DNA of 52,956 nt. Origin: Bacillota bacterium (GTDB lineage Bacteria > Bacillota > Clostridia > Oscillospirales > Ruminococcaceae). The stretch covers positions 1 to 52,956 of the forward strand of contig JAEWLW010000059.1 in the NCBI GenBank assembly GCA_023457355.1, in the 5' to 3' direction. Position numbers and translations under genes: made by a program. This document shows, piece by piece, positions 35,747 to 43,601 of the stretch. The notes beneath the pieces are model-generated. The model was not told the DNA's origin, did no database searches, and saw only the letters and a list, made by a program, of their open reading frames with translations. Positions within the stretch are counted from its first letter, which is position 1; every line of letters starts with the position of its first letter.

Positions 35747-36180
35747 GTGGTCGGCGTTTTGGGTCAGGCTTTTTTCTACAAAGCTTATGGGGGCCTTGGT
35801 GAAGCAGCGGGCATCCATGCCGCCGCGCACCTATTTGAAGTTTTAGTCCAGCTTTTTCAAAAGCCGGTGGGGTTTGGGGTGAAACCCCAAGCGTGCTTTA
35901 ATCGTTCAAAAGCGCAGGAGGGGGGCAAAACAGTCCCTCGGACTGTTTTGGCGTGGGGAACCTTCGCCGGGGATTCCCCTTGTGCCGCCATGGGCGGCAT
36001 TCGTGTTTCTGGGGTAGGGCTGTTCTCGCTGGCGCGGGGTGTGTTCGGCGCAACGCCGAAGGGTGTTTTGCTCCGCAGGCGCCGCTTTTTCTGCCGCCAG
36101 AAAAAGCAGCGGGAAAAAGACCGCTCAAGGGGGAAACCTTTCGACGTTTCCCCCCTTGAGAAACCCCTCTTTCCATCGAC
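35747..36180. repeat. degenerate hairpin-rich intergenic repeat
   Basis: The block shares ordered modules with 49110-49350: a CTTGGTGAA-CAGCGGGCATCCATGCC segment, CAGGAGGGGG, an AAAACAGTCC/GGACTGTTTT hairpin, a GGGGAA/TTCCCC element and a GCCGCC/GCGGCAT element. Between copies the spacing and many bases have diverged. No gene is supported here. Confidence 0.65.
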
Positions 36181-36268
36181 TTAAGAGAGGGCGCTCACCG
36201 CAGGCCGCTCGCATATATGAGCGCTCGCGGCTGGACGGCTTCGCTGATCGCAGCGGGCGGCATGAATG

Positions 36269-37115
36269 CCCGCTGCGGCTCCCGCCGTCTCTCTTAAGAA
36301 ACTCTCCCCGAATTAGAATGGCAAAGGTCGTGCTGCTGCGGCAAAGAGTATGGTTGCCTGTTGCGCCAACTTAGCGCATCCTCGGCGCGGCGGCGCTTTC
36401 AAGGCGCTGCCGCGCTCTAAGAGGCCAAACCAACTTTGAGGGCGCGAACATTCCGCCACCCCCTTATGTGAGCGCCTTGCTATTTGGGGTGGGAAGCTAA
36501 CATACTCGCGTGGGGCAACCGGTCACAATAATTCAATGAGCCCCCTTTAGGGGGGTAGGGGGGTGCGTTCCCCTGCCCCGGCGGGGGCAGGGGTTAGGGG
36601 TGGGGGAAGGCCGTGCAGCCGCAGGCGCGCACGGCAAGACGCCGCCGGTTGCTGGCGGCAAAATCAGGGCGGCAACTTGGCCCGCTGCGGCTCCCGCCGT
36701 CCCTCTTTGGAAACACCCCTCGGATTAGAACGGCAAAGCCTGTGCTGCTGCGGCGGCAAGAAGTTTTCAGGCTAGCTGTTGCGCACAGTTAACGTATCCC
36801 TCGGCGCGGCGGCGCTTTCAAGGCGCTGCCGCGCTTCTAGAGAGGCCAGCCAAGCTTTGAGGGCGCGAACATTCCGTTGCTACCTTATGTGAGTGCCTTA
36901 CTATTTTGGGTGGGAAGCTAACATACTCGCGTGGGGCAACCGGTCACTAAATAACCGTATGCTTTAAGTCCCCTTTAGGGGATTTAGGGGTAAAGCCCCT
37001 ATCCCCTGTGGGGGTAGGGGTTGGGGTGGGGGTCTGTTTCGCAGCGCAGCGCGCGAAACAAAAGGTTGCCGGTTGCTGGCGGCAAAATCAGGGCGGCAAC
37101 TTTGCCCGCTGCGGA
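36269..37115. repeat. ~420-bp tandem duplication
   Basis: Two diverged copies follow each other with a period of about 412-424 bp. Matched landmarks are CCCGCTGCGGCTCCCGCCGT (36269 and 36681), GGCGCGGCGGCGCTTTCAAG (36384 and 36803), the GGGTGGGAAGCTAACATACT segment in each copy, and GGTTGCTGGCGGCAAAATCA (36647 and 37071). A third, shortened relative lies at 41640-41880. Open frames inside are not conserved between copies, so it is noncoding. Confidence 0.8.
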
Positions 37116-37156
37116 AAAAACCTGCCGGAACTTTATTTTACCTCCAGCCTGAAAAT

Positions 37157-37195
37157 AAAACCCCCGCTGCGTCTTAACCACGCGGCGGGGGTTTT
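37157..37195 (-). terminator. terminator of the ferredoxin/rubredoxin operon
   Basis: AAAACCCCCGC (37157-37167) pairs perfectly with GCGGGGGTTTT (37185-37195). On the minus strand a T-rich run follows. It lies directly after the ferredoxin-like gene. Confidence 0.85.
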
Positions 37196-37213
37196 GCCAT
37201 GCGCCGTATGGCG

Positions 37214-37711
37214 CTATTCGTTGCAGGGCAGCAGTTCCAGCAGGCGCTTGACCGCGCCGGTGGGAAAATCGGGCGCGGGGGGATTTTGCAGCAGGCCGTT
37301 GAGCAAATCGCAGGTGTTTTTGCTCTGCGGCAGCATATAGCCCGCTTCGCGCAGAATATCCTCGGCCATCAGGCGGTTGGATTTTGCCACCGCACCGGCC
37401 AGCTGGCGCACGACGGGGCTTTGGGATTTGGCGGCGAGCTGCAGCGCAATTTTCTCCTGTTGGGTTTTACTGAGGGAGAGGGCGCGCAGTGCGGCGGTGA
37501 CATTTTCCTGCTTTGGCTGCTGAGGTGGGAATTCCAGCGGCACCATGGAGATGGCGCCGGAGGGGCAGGCGTCGGCGCAGGCGCCGCAGCCGATGCAGGT
37601 GGTACGGTCGATGACGCTGTTCTCGGTGTCGGAGGCGCCGGTGGGGCAGACATACAGGCACAGGCAGTCCTTGGTGCACAGGCGGATGTTTCTGACGGCA
37701 ATTCTTCTCAT
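37214..37711 (-). CDS. 4Fe-4S ferredoxin-like protein
   Basis: The 165-residue protein has an N-terminal 2[4Fe-4S] region: first cluster with CTKDCLCLYVCP, second with CIGCGACADACP. The first motif has spacing different from the canonical CxxCxxC. The C-terminal 100 residues are a helical domain without cysteine motifs. AAGGAGG precedes the ATG. It follows the multi-rubredoxin gene after 6 bp, so they form an operon. It is a likely electron carrier in oxygen or peroxide detoxification or another anaerobic redox reaction. Confidence 0.8.
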   Translation of the reverse strand: MRRIAVRNIRLCTKDCLCLYVCPTGASDTENSVIDRTTCIGCGACADACPSGAISMVPLEFPPQQPKQENVTAALRALSLSKTQQEKIALQLAAKSQSPVVRQLAGAVAKSNRLMAEDILREAGYMLPQSKNTCDLLNGLLQNPPAPDFPTGAVKRLLELLPCNE

Positions 37712-37717
37712 GGCGCG

Positions 37718-38599
37718 TTACCTCCTTTCAACCTGGGTGATCTTCCAGCTTGGCACCTTGCAGACCGGGCAAAGCTCGGGCGGGGTGTTGCCGACGTAGA
37801 CAAAACCGCAAATTTCGCAGACATAGACGTTGGTCGTTTTTAAAAAACCGTCGCCCTCCTTTTCATAGCGGGCAAGCAGCGCGTTTAGGATGCGCGAGAC
37901 CTTTTCGCCCCACACCAGCGCACGCAGCGCTCCGCGGTCGGGCTTTTTGTCCGCCGCCGCGTTGGCGGCCGGAAAGCCGTTTTCAAGGTCTTTTTGCACC
38001 AACGCCAGCAGCGCCGCAGTGCTGCTTTCGGGCTCGGCGGGGGTTCTGGCCCTGAAATATTCGGCCAGTTGGGTAAACAACGCCGATTCCTCGGCTAAGT
38101 ACTGCTTTTCGCAGCCGCGCGCCAGGTTGCTGCACAGCGCCGAAAGCTCGCCGACGGTGAGCATGCGCAGCGCCTCGGCCCCCGGGGCTGCGGCGGGCGC
38201 AGGGGTTCCGGTTTGAGGCGGTGCGGCGGGGGCTGCGGGCTGCTGTGGCTCGAACACCGGCTTGGGCGCACCGCAGATGGGGCAGACCCAGTCCTCAGGG
38301 ATATCCGCCCAGCGGGTGCCGGGGGCGATGCCGATATCGGGGGCGCCGGCGCTTTCGTCGTAAGCATAGCCGCAGACGGCGCAGGCATATTTTCCCGAAG
38401 GTGCCGGTGCGGGCGGAGCCGAAGGCGCGGCAGGGGCGGTTTCTTTCAGCTCAAACAGCTCCTTTGGCGCGCCGCACAGCGGACATCGCCAGTCCTCGGG
38501 AAGATCGGCCCAGCGGGTGCCGGGGGCGATGCCGGCTTCGGGCATTCCGGCGGCTTCGTCATAGATAAAGCCGCAAACCGTGCAAATATATTTGCTCAT
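37718..38599 (-). CDS. multi-domain rubredoxin fusion protein
   Basis: The 293-residue protein has two complete rubredoxin domains in tandem (residues about 1-48 and 63-110: CTVCGFIYDEA...CPLCGAP and CAVCGYAYDES...CPICGAP), joined by Pro/Ala linkers to a helical middle domain (about 140-255) and a C-terminal short rubredoxin-like knuckle (CEICGFVY...CPVCKVP). The helical domain sits where rubrerythrin has its diiron four-helix bundle but lacks obvious ExxH ligands. ATG 38599 has GGGAGGT upstream. It probably shuttles electrons to an oxygen- or peroxide-reducing partner, with the ferredoxin-like protein. Confidence 0.8.
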   Translation of the reverse strand: MSKYICTVCGFIYDEAAGMPEAGIAPGTRWADLPEDWRCPLCGAPKELFELKETAPAAPSAPPAPAPSGKYACAVCGYAYDESAGAPDIGIAPGTRWADIPEDWVCPICGAPKPVFEPQQPAAPAAPPQTGTPAPAAAPGAEALRMLTVGELSALCSNLARGCEKQYLAEESALFTQLAEYFRARTPAEPESSTAALLALVQKDLENGFPAANAAADKKPDRGALRALVWGEKVSRILNALLARYEKEGDGFLKTTNVYVCEICGFVYVGNTPPELCPVCKVPSWKITQVERR

Positions 38600-38639
38600 C
38601 CTTTTACCTCCCAGTCTGATTTGACTATTATAGTCCAAC

Positions 38640-38860
38640 AACTCAATAATGGGCACAGTCTTTGCGGCCTGTTTTGCGCCGCGCTGCGTTGTTGTCCTTG
38701 GCGGTCGGCAGCCCGCCTGGGTCCCCGCCTTGCGGGGTGCAAAATATTCTCGTCAATCCTGTACCTGTCGACCTGTTGGCGAGTTGTTTAACTATAATCC
38801 GCCCCGTTTCAATGGAATTCCCCAAAGCGGTTTTGGCGCAATGCCCGCCGCCGAAATAAA
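38640..38860. repeat. degenerate intergenic repeat
   Basis: The stretch begins AACAACTCAATAATGGGCAC and includes GCGGCCTGTTTTGCGCCGC, which recurs in inverse, diverged form near 33365-33410 and in part at 30740-30770 and 49440-49510. The open frames here have no ribosome sites. I see only decayed repeat sequence. Confidence 0.4.
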
Positions 38861-38868
38861 GCGGACAA

Positions 38869-38913
38869 CAAAAAAACCGCGGACGGCGCAATGAGCGCTT
38901 GCGCTGTCCGCGG
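38869..38913 (-). terminator. rubredoxin gene terminator
   Basis: CCGCGGAC (38877-38884) and GCGCA pair with TGCGC and GTCCGCGG (38906-38913). On the minus strand the stem is followed by eight T residues (38869-38876). It is the end of the rubredoxin transcript. Confidence 0.88.
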
Positions 38914-39005
38914 CGGGGGAATGCGTTAGCCGCGGGGGAATTGGTGCGACGGCGGGCGCTGGCCCGCGGGTATCCGCGCCAATCTATGCCACTGCTTTAC
39001 CGGCT

Positions 39006-39167
39006 CTAAGCCTCCAGCTCGAACTCATCCTTGCCGGCGCCGCAGTCGGGGCAGACCCAATCTTCGGGAAGATCCTCCCACTTGGTGCCGGGCTCAACGC
39101 CGTTATCGGGGTCTCCGAGCGCCTCGTCATAAACATAGCCGCAAATTGTACAGACATATTTTTTCAT
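39006..39167 (-). CDS. rubredoxin
   Basis: The 53-residue protein is a classical rubredoxin: CTICGYVYDEALGD at the N-terminus and CPDCGAGKDEFE at the C-terminus provide the four Cys ligands of the iron, with the conserved PGTKWEDLPEDWVCP between. Length is exactly typical. The ATG at 39167 is used. An upstream frame extension is noncoding leader. It is a small cytoplasmic electron carrier, usually for rubrerythrin, superoxide reductase or flavodiiron proteins. It is transcribed away from the TRAP gene and has its own promoter and terminator. Confidence 0.95.
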   Translation of the reverse strand: MKKYVCTICGYVYDEALGDPDNGVEPGTKWEDLPEDWVCPDCGAGKDEFELEA

Positions 39168-39212
39168 TTTGATGACCTGCCTTTCAGTTTTTTTAACGCT
39201 TAAATTAATTAT

Positions 39213-39255
39213 AAAAAGCCGGGGACGGCGCAAGGCAAATTGCACTGCCCCGGGC
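39213..39255 (-). promoter_or_regulatory. terminator-like hairpin in the rubredoxin leader
   Basis: On the minus strand GCCCGGGG and TGCAA pair with TTGC and CCCCGGC, followed by five T residues (39217-39213). It lies upstream of the rubredoxin start and about 35 nt after the likely transcription start. It would stop transcripts before the gene unless bypassed, so it may be an attenuator. Confidence 0.55.
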
Positions 39256-39295
39256 CTTTTAACACCTGCAATTGCGTTGATTGAAGCTTGTCTCT

Positions 39296-39337
39296 ATCAT
39301 ATCACAGCAAGGCGATTTTTATTGTGATTAAATCACA
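39296..39337 (-). promoter_or_regulatory. rubredoxin promoter with Crp/Fnr-type operator
   Basis: On the minus strand the palindrome TGTGATT-T-AATCACA (39337-39323) precedes a TATGAT -10 box (39301-39296) by 21 bp, and there is no good -35 box. The palindrome centre is about 41 bp before the expected transcription start. That is the classical position of a class II activator of the Crp/Fnr family. The 5-bp spacer between TGTGA and TCACA differs by one from the E. coli CRP consensus, so the factor is uncertain. Confidence 0.5.
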
Positions 39338-39457
39338 TATTTTTTAAAAAATTTTTCCATCAAATGGATTTTACAGCCTGAACGGCAGTTTATACGGTTG
39401 AAATTGGCAGAACAGACGAAAATGAAACCAAAAAGATGGCTAAAAATACAAATCGCA

Positions 39458-39486
39458 TTGACGTTGCCGGTTTAAAGTGCTAAAAT
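39458..39486 (+). promoter_or_regulatory. promoter of the TRAP permease gene
   Basis: TTGACG (39458-39463) and TAAAAT (39481-39486) are separated by 17 bp, a strong sigma-A promoter. The transcript would start about 40 nt before the ATG at 39532. Confidence 0.8.
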
Positions 39487-39531
39487 AGCCAATACATACA
39501 AACCAATCAAAGCACCCAAGGAGGAATCCGC

Positions 39532-41517
39532 ATGCCGGAAGATAAGCCGCTGCTGTCGGCAAGTGAACAGGACGCGCTGGCGCAAAAGGCACAACAGCTG
39601 CTGGAGGAAAAAGATTCGGAGGCCAGAACCCGCACCTACACCGGCCCGTTTGCCAGGGTGGTGACGGGGCTGCTGCTGGCCTGGGCGGTTTTTCAGCTTT
39701 ATTATAACACGGTTGGCGCGATGAGTGCGATCAATTTGCGCGCCTTTCACAGTATTTTTTTGCTGTGCTTTACCTTTTTGCTTTACCCCGCCTCCAAGCG
39801 CGAAAAGCGAACCCGCGCGCTGCCCCCGGTGTGGGATATGGCGCTGATTGCGCTTTCGGTTGCGACGTTCGGCTACCTGATTTTAAACTATACCCGCTTT
39901 GCCGCCACCGGCGGGCGCGGCACGCAGGCCGATCTCATCGTGGCCGGACTGGCGCTGCTGGTTGTGTTTGAGGCGGCGCGCCGCGCTTCGGGCAACCTCG
40001 CGTTTCTGGCGCTGGCGTTTTTGGCCTATAACTTTCTGGGGCAGTACATCCCCGGGCGTTTAGGGCACAACGGCTTTACGCTAAAGCGCGTGCTGCTTAC
40101 CCAGTTTTGGGGCACACAGGGCGTTTTGGGCGTTGGCATCGGCGTTTCGGCCACTTACATCTTCCTGTTTGTGCTGTTTGGCGCGTTTTTAAAGCACAGC
40201 GGCTTCAGCCAGTTTATCAACGATATTTCGCTGACGCTTGTCGGGCAAACGCCCGGCGGCCCGGCCAAGGTGGCCGTGCTGGCCAGCGCCCTGATGGGCA
40301 TGATCAACGGCAGCGCCATTGCAAACGTCGCCACAACCGGCACCATCACCATCCCGCTGATGAAGCGCACCGGCTACAGCAGGGAATTTGCGGGCGCCGT
40401 CGAAGCGGTTGCCAGCACCGGCGGCCAGTTCTGCCCGCCGATTATGGGCGCGGTCGGCTTTGTTATGGCGGAATTTTTAGGAATCAGCTATACAAACGTC
40501 ATGGTTGCGGCCTGCATCCCCGCGCTGCTTTATTACCTTGGGCTGCTGTTTTCGGTGCATTTTGAGGCGAAACGCCTCGGCCTTTCCGGCATTGCGAAGG
40601 AGAATATCCCCGATGCGGTGAAGGTTCTCAAAACGCAGGGGCATCTGGTTGCGCCGCTCGTCGTCCTGATGGCGATGATGTTTTTGGGCTATACGCCGCT
40701 GTTTGCCGCCGTTGCGGCCATCTTTGTCACCGTGGCGGTCAGCTGGGTGCGAAAAGACACCCGCATGGGTCTGCAAAAAGTGGTTGACGCCACCTGTGAG
40801 GGCGCGCGCGGCGCCGTGGGCGTCGGCGTCTCCTGCGTGATCATCGGCGTAATTATCGGCACCGTGACGCTGACGAGCTTAGGGCTTAACATGGGCTACC
40901 TGATTTTGCGCATCGTGGATAACAGCCACATCTACCTGACCGGCCTGCTCGTCATGGTAATGAGCACCATTCTGGGCATGGGCGTGCCGGGCGTGGCGGC
41001 TTATGTCATCGTCGAGGCGGTGGCCGTGCCGGTGCTCATCAAGGTGGGCGTCATGCCGCTGGCCGCGCATATGTTCTGTTTAATTTACGCCTGCCTTTCG
41101 AACATCACGCCGCCGGTTGCGATGAGCAGCTATGTGGCGGCGGGCATCGCCAACGCCGACCAGACCAAAACAAGCATGGTCGCCGTACGGCTGGGCCTTG
41201 TCGGCTTTGTGATTCCGTTTTTCTTTTTGAATAACCCGCTGCTGCTCATCGGCTCTTCGCCCGATGTCACGGCGGTGCAGACCGTCTGGGCGGTGGCGAC
41301 CGCCATTATCGGCACCGTCGCGATGGTGAGCGGGCTGGGCGGCTGGCTGCTTGTGCGCTGCAACCGGGTTGAGCGCGTTTTGCTGCTGGGCTTTTCGCTT
41401 TGCCTGATCGACCCGGGCGTCGGCACCGATTCCATCGGCTTTATAGGGCTGGCCGCCGTGCTGGGCTTGCAGATTTTTAAGGCGGCTTCCGCCCGCAGGG
41501 CAGAAAAGGCGGCTTAG
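39532..41517 (+). CDS. TRAP transporter fused permease (DctQM, TAXI type)
   Basis: The 661-residue protein fuses the small and large TRAP permease domains. After about 40 hydrophilic residues come the four-helix DctQ-like part, then the twelve-helix DctM-like part with GGPAKVAVLASALMGMING, ANVATTGTITIPLMKR and VEAVASTGGQFCPPIMGAVG. Such fused permeases work with TAXI-family binding proteins, one of which is encoded at 42351. AAGGAGG precedes the ATG. Substrates of TAXI systems are poorly known. Members with assigned substrates take up glutamate or organic acids. Confidence 0.92.
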   Translation: MPEDKPLLSASEQDALAQKAQQLLEEKDSEARTRTYTGPFARVVTGLLLAWAVFQLYYNTVGAMSAINLRAFHSIFLLCFTFLLYPASKREKRTRALPPVWDMALIALSVATFGYLILNYTRFAATGGRGTQADLIVAGLALLVVFEAARRASGNLAFLALAFLAYNFLGQYIPGRLGHNGFTLKRVLLTQFWGTQGVLGVGIGVSATYIFLFVLFGAFLKHSGFSQFINDISLTLVGQTPGGPAKVAVLASALMGMINGSAIANVATTGTITIPLMKRTGYSREFAGAVEAVASTGGQFCPPIMGAVGFVMAEFLGISYTNVMVAACIPALLYYLGLLFSVHFEAKRLGLSGIAKENIPDAVKVLKTQGHLVAPLVVLMAMMFLGYTPLFAAVAAIFVTVAVSWVRKDTRMGLQKVVDATCEGARGAVGVGVSCVIIGVIIGTVTLTSLGLNMGYLILRIVDNSHIYLTGLLVMVMSTILGMGVPGVAAYVIVEAVAVPVLIKVGVMPLAAHMFCLIYACLSNITPPVAMSSYVAAGIANADQTKTSMVAVRLGLVGFVIPFFFLNNPLLLIGSSPDVTAVQTVWAVATAIIGTVAMVSGLGGWLLVRCNRVERVLLLGFSLCLIDPGVGTDSIGFIGLAAVLGLQIFKAASARRAEKAA

Positions 41518-41639
41518 AACCTGTATTCACAGTTCAAAACGGCCGCCTTGATGAGGCATTTCTCACTTTTGAATAAGGTTCTTAATGCCGGCACCACCCC
41601 GAACGGCCTGAAGTTTAGCGGTTCCTGATTTAGATGGTC

Positions 41640-41880
41640 CTTCGCTGTCGCGAGGGCTTGCCGGTATAACCGTTCCCAGCGCGGCGGCGCGATGGAAGCG
41701 CCGCCGCGCCCCCAAGAGGCCGCGCTGCGTACATGGCGCGCATAATGGCCTGACAAGTCTGGATGCGCGCCCAACGGACGCAAGTGTGGGAAGCTGACAT
41801 TTTCACGTGGGGCATACAATCACCAACAACCGTATGCTTTAAGCCCCCTTGGGGGTTGGGGGTGGGGGCTGTTCCTGCGC
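41640..41880. repeat. diverged copy of the 36.3-37.1 kb repeat
   Basis: In order it shows an AGCGCGGCGGCG.. ..GCGCCGCCGCGC hairpin, AAGAGGCC, GTGGGAAGCTGACATT, CACGTGGGGCA, ACCGTATGCTTTAAG and a CCCCTTGGGGG block, each matching elements of the tandem duplication at 36269-37115. It is noncoding and lies between the permease and its binding protein. The rest of 41518-41639 holds nothing I can support. Confidence 0.65.
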
Positions 41881-41934
41881 GACAGCGCAAACAAGTGCCA
41901 CTAAGCTTCAATTTAGCGATGTTTACGGGTTATT

Positions 41935-42266
41935 TAATGCCGCCTGCAAGCGGCATCGGGGAAACCCCATGCGTGGTGCGTGGGTTTCCCCACGTCAAAA
42001 CCTGCCCCCGGCAGCTTTTGACGCCCCTACCCGCGCTTTTTTAGCAATAAGCACGCTAAGCTTTTTGAAAAAAGCCTGACCAAAAACTTTAAACGGATAT
42101 CGTTTACAGATTGCTTAATACCGCTTGCGGGCGGCATCGGGGAAACCCCATGCGTGGGTTTCCCCACGCCAAAACCTGCCCCCGGCAGCTTTTGACGCCC
42201 CTGCCCGCGCTTTTTTAGCAATAAGCACGCCGGGCTTTTTGAAAAAAGCCTGACCAAAAACTTTAA
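41935..42266. repeat. two tandem copies of a ~155-bp hairpin repeat
   Basis: Units 41935-42092 and 42115-42266 are about 90% identical. Each starts TTAAT(G/A)CCGC, has a GGGGAAACCCCATGCG/CGTGGGTTTCCCC hairpin, CAAAACCTGCCCCCGGCAGC, GCCCGCGCTTTTTTAGCAAT, and ends TGACCAAAAACTTTAA. The same end module is found inverted at 49102-49128. It is noncoding. Confidence 0.85.
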
Positions 42267-42350
42267 TTAACAGCCGGGTTAACGTGTTCCAAACAGCCCC
42301 GCCCGGGGCCGTTTGAGATAGATTATGAAAGATAAAGAGGAGAAATTAAA

Positions 42351-43373
42351 ATGAAAAAGACCCTTGCAGTCATTCTTTGCGCATGCATGCTGGTCGTTGC
42401 TTTTGGCGGCTGCGGCAGCAGCTCCGCCCCGGTATCCAGCAGCGCGCCCGCTTCGGAGGGCGCACCGGCCCAATCCGCCGCGGCGCACGACCCGGTAATC
42501 ATCAATTTCCCGACCGCGAGCGCTTCGGGCGCCCTTTATGCGGTTGGGGCGGCCATCACCGACCTGTGGAGCACCGAGATCGATTATGTCAACGCGTCGA
42601 GCCGTGCCTCCAATGGCGGCATTGACAACCTGAACCAGGTTGCGGACGGCGAGGCGCAGGTTTCGATCGCCATTTCCAGCAACTGCTATCAGAGCATGAA
42701 CGGCACCGACAGCTTCACGGGCGCCGCCAACGAAAAGCTGCGCGTCATTGCGGGCCTTTATTTTAACCCCAACCAGGTGGTTGCCACTGAGAAATCGGGC
42801 ATCGCCACGCTGGCGGATGTCAAGGGCAAGCACTTTGCCGTGGCCGCCGCGGGCTCTTCGGTTGAGGGCGAGTGCAAGAACCACTTCACCGCCGCGGGGC
42901 TTACCTTCCCCGACGACATCAACACCGAGCCGCTGGCCTTTGGCGACGCCGCCGACATGCTGCAAAACGGCACCCTTGACGGCGCGTGGATCATGAGCGG
43001 CGCGCCCGCTGCCGCCGTCACCCAGGCCGCCACCGCGGGCTGCAAGCTGGTGAATATCAGCGACGACATCATCGCGAAGCTTCAGGCGGAATATCCGTGG
43101 TATGCGGCTTACACCATCAAAGCCGGCACCTACCCCAACCAGGACGCGGACGTGCAGACCACCGCGATTAAAATGGTGATGTTCTGCAGCGCCGACCTTG
43201 ACGAGCAGACCGTCTATGATCTGACCAAAACCCTGTGGGAGAATATTGACACGCTGGGCGAGTCGCAGGGCAACCTCAAGGGCCTGACCGCCGCGGAAGC
43301 GGTGAAGGATATCGCCGGGCTGCCCCTGCATGACGGCGCTGCCAAGTACTATAAGGAAGCCGGCGTGCTGTAA
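42351..43373 (+). CDS. TAXI-family TRAP solute-binding lipoprotein
   Basis: The 340-residue protein has a signal peptide with lipobox FGGCGSSS, a Ser/Ala/Pro linker, and the TAXI fold: FPTASASGALYAVGAAI, SSRASNGGIDNLNQVADGE, FNPNQVVATEKSGI, KHFAVAAAGSSVEG and FGDAADMLQNGTLDGAW. AGAGGAG precedes the ATG. It is the binding partner of the fused permease at 39532, although 830 bp of repeats now separate them. Anchored outside the membrane, it would deliver substrate to the permease. Confidence 0.92.
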   Translation: MKKTLAVILCACMLVVAFGGCGSSSAPVSSSAPASEGAPAQSAAAHDPVIINFPTASASGALYAVGAAITDLWSTEIDYVNASSRASNGGIDNLNQVADGEAQVSIAISSNCYQSMNGTDSFTGAANEKLRVIAGLYFNPNQVVATEKSGIATLADVKGKHFAVAAAGSSVEGECKNHFTAAGLTFPDDINTEPLAFGDAADMLQNGTLDGAWIMSGAPAAAVTQAATAGCKLVNISDDIIAKLQAEYPWYAAYTIKAGTYPNQDADVQTTAIKMVMFCSADLDEQTVYDLTKTLWENIDTLGESQGNLKGLTAAEAVKDIAGLPLHDGAAKYYKEAGVL

Positions 43374-43535
43374 TACGTTTTTCAAATTACGGACAGCTTG
43401 ACGGACCTTTTTTCCGTGAATTGTTGTTGTCGTCTTTGGTGGGCGCCGGCCCGCCGCATCCTCTTCGTGGACTGCCAAAAAATCCTTCTGTCTGAGGTTC
43501 GTATAAGCTGCCCGGCAAGCCCATATGAAATAAGC

Positions 43536-43580
43536 AAACCCCCGCCCACGGCGCTTTCACGCGCCGGGGGCGGGGGTTTT
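43536..43580. terminator. bidirectional terminator between convergent genes
   Basis: AAACCCCCGCCC (43536-43547) pairs with GGGCGGGGGTTT (43568-43579), and the inner loop adds a GGCGC/GCGCC stem. It lies between the TAXI protein gene (plus) and the NYN gene (minus). T runs occur on the plus side and A residues on the minus side, so both genes may use it. Confidence 0.85.
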
Positions 43581-43601
43581 CGGCATGCATTTTGCCGCCG
43601 G

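Noticed and set aside
36269..37115. CRISPR array
   Set aside because: The repeats are about 420 bp long, only two in tandem, and lack short regular repeat-spacer units. No cas genes are present in the window.
42279..43478. 399-codon minus-strand open frame opposite the TAXI binding protein
   Set aside because: It is a shadow of an intact lipoprotein gene with typical RBS.
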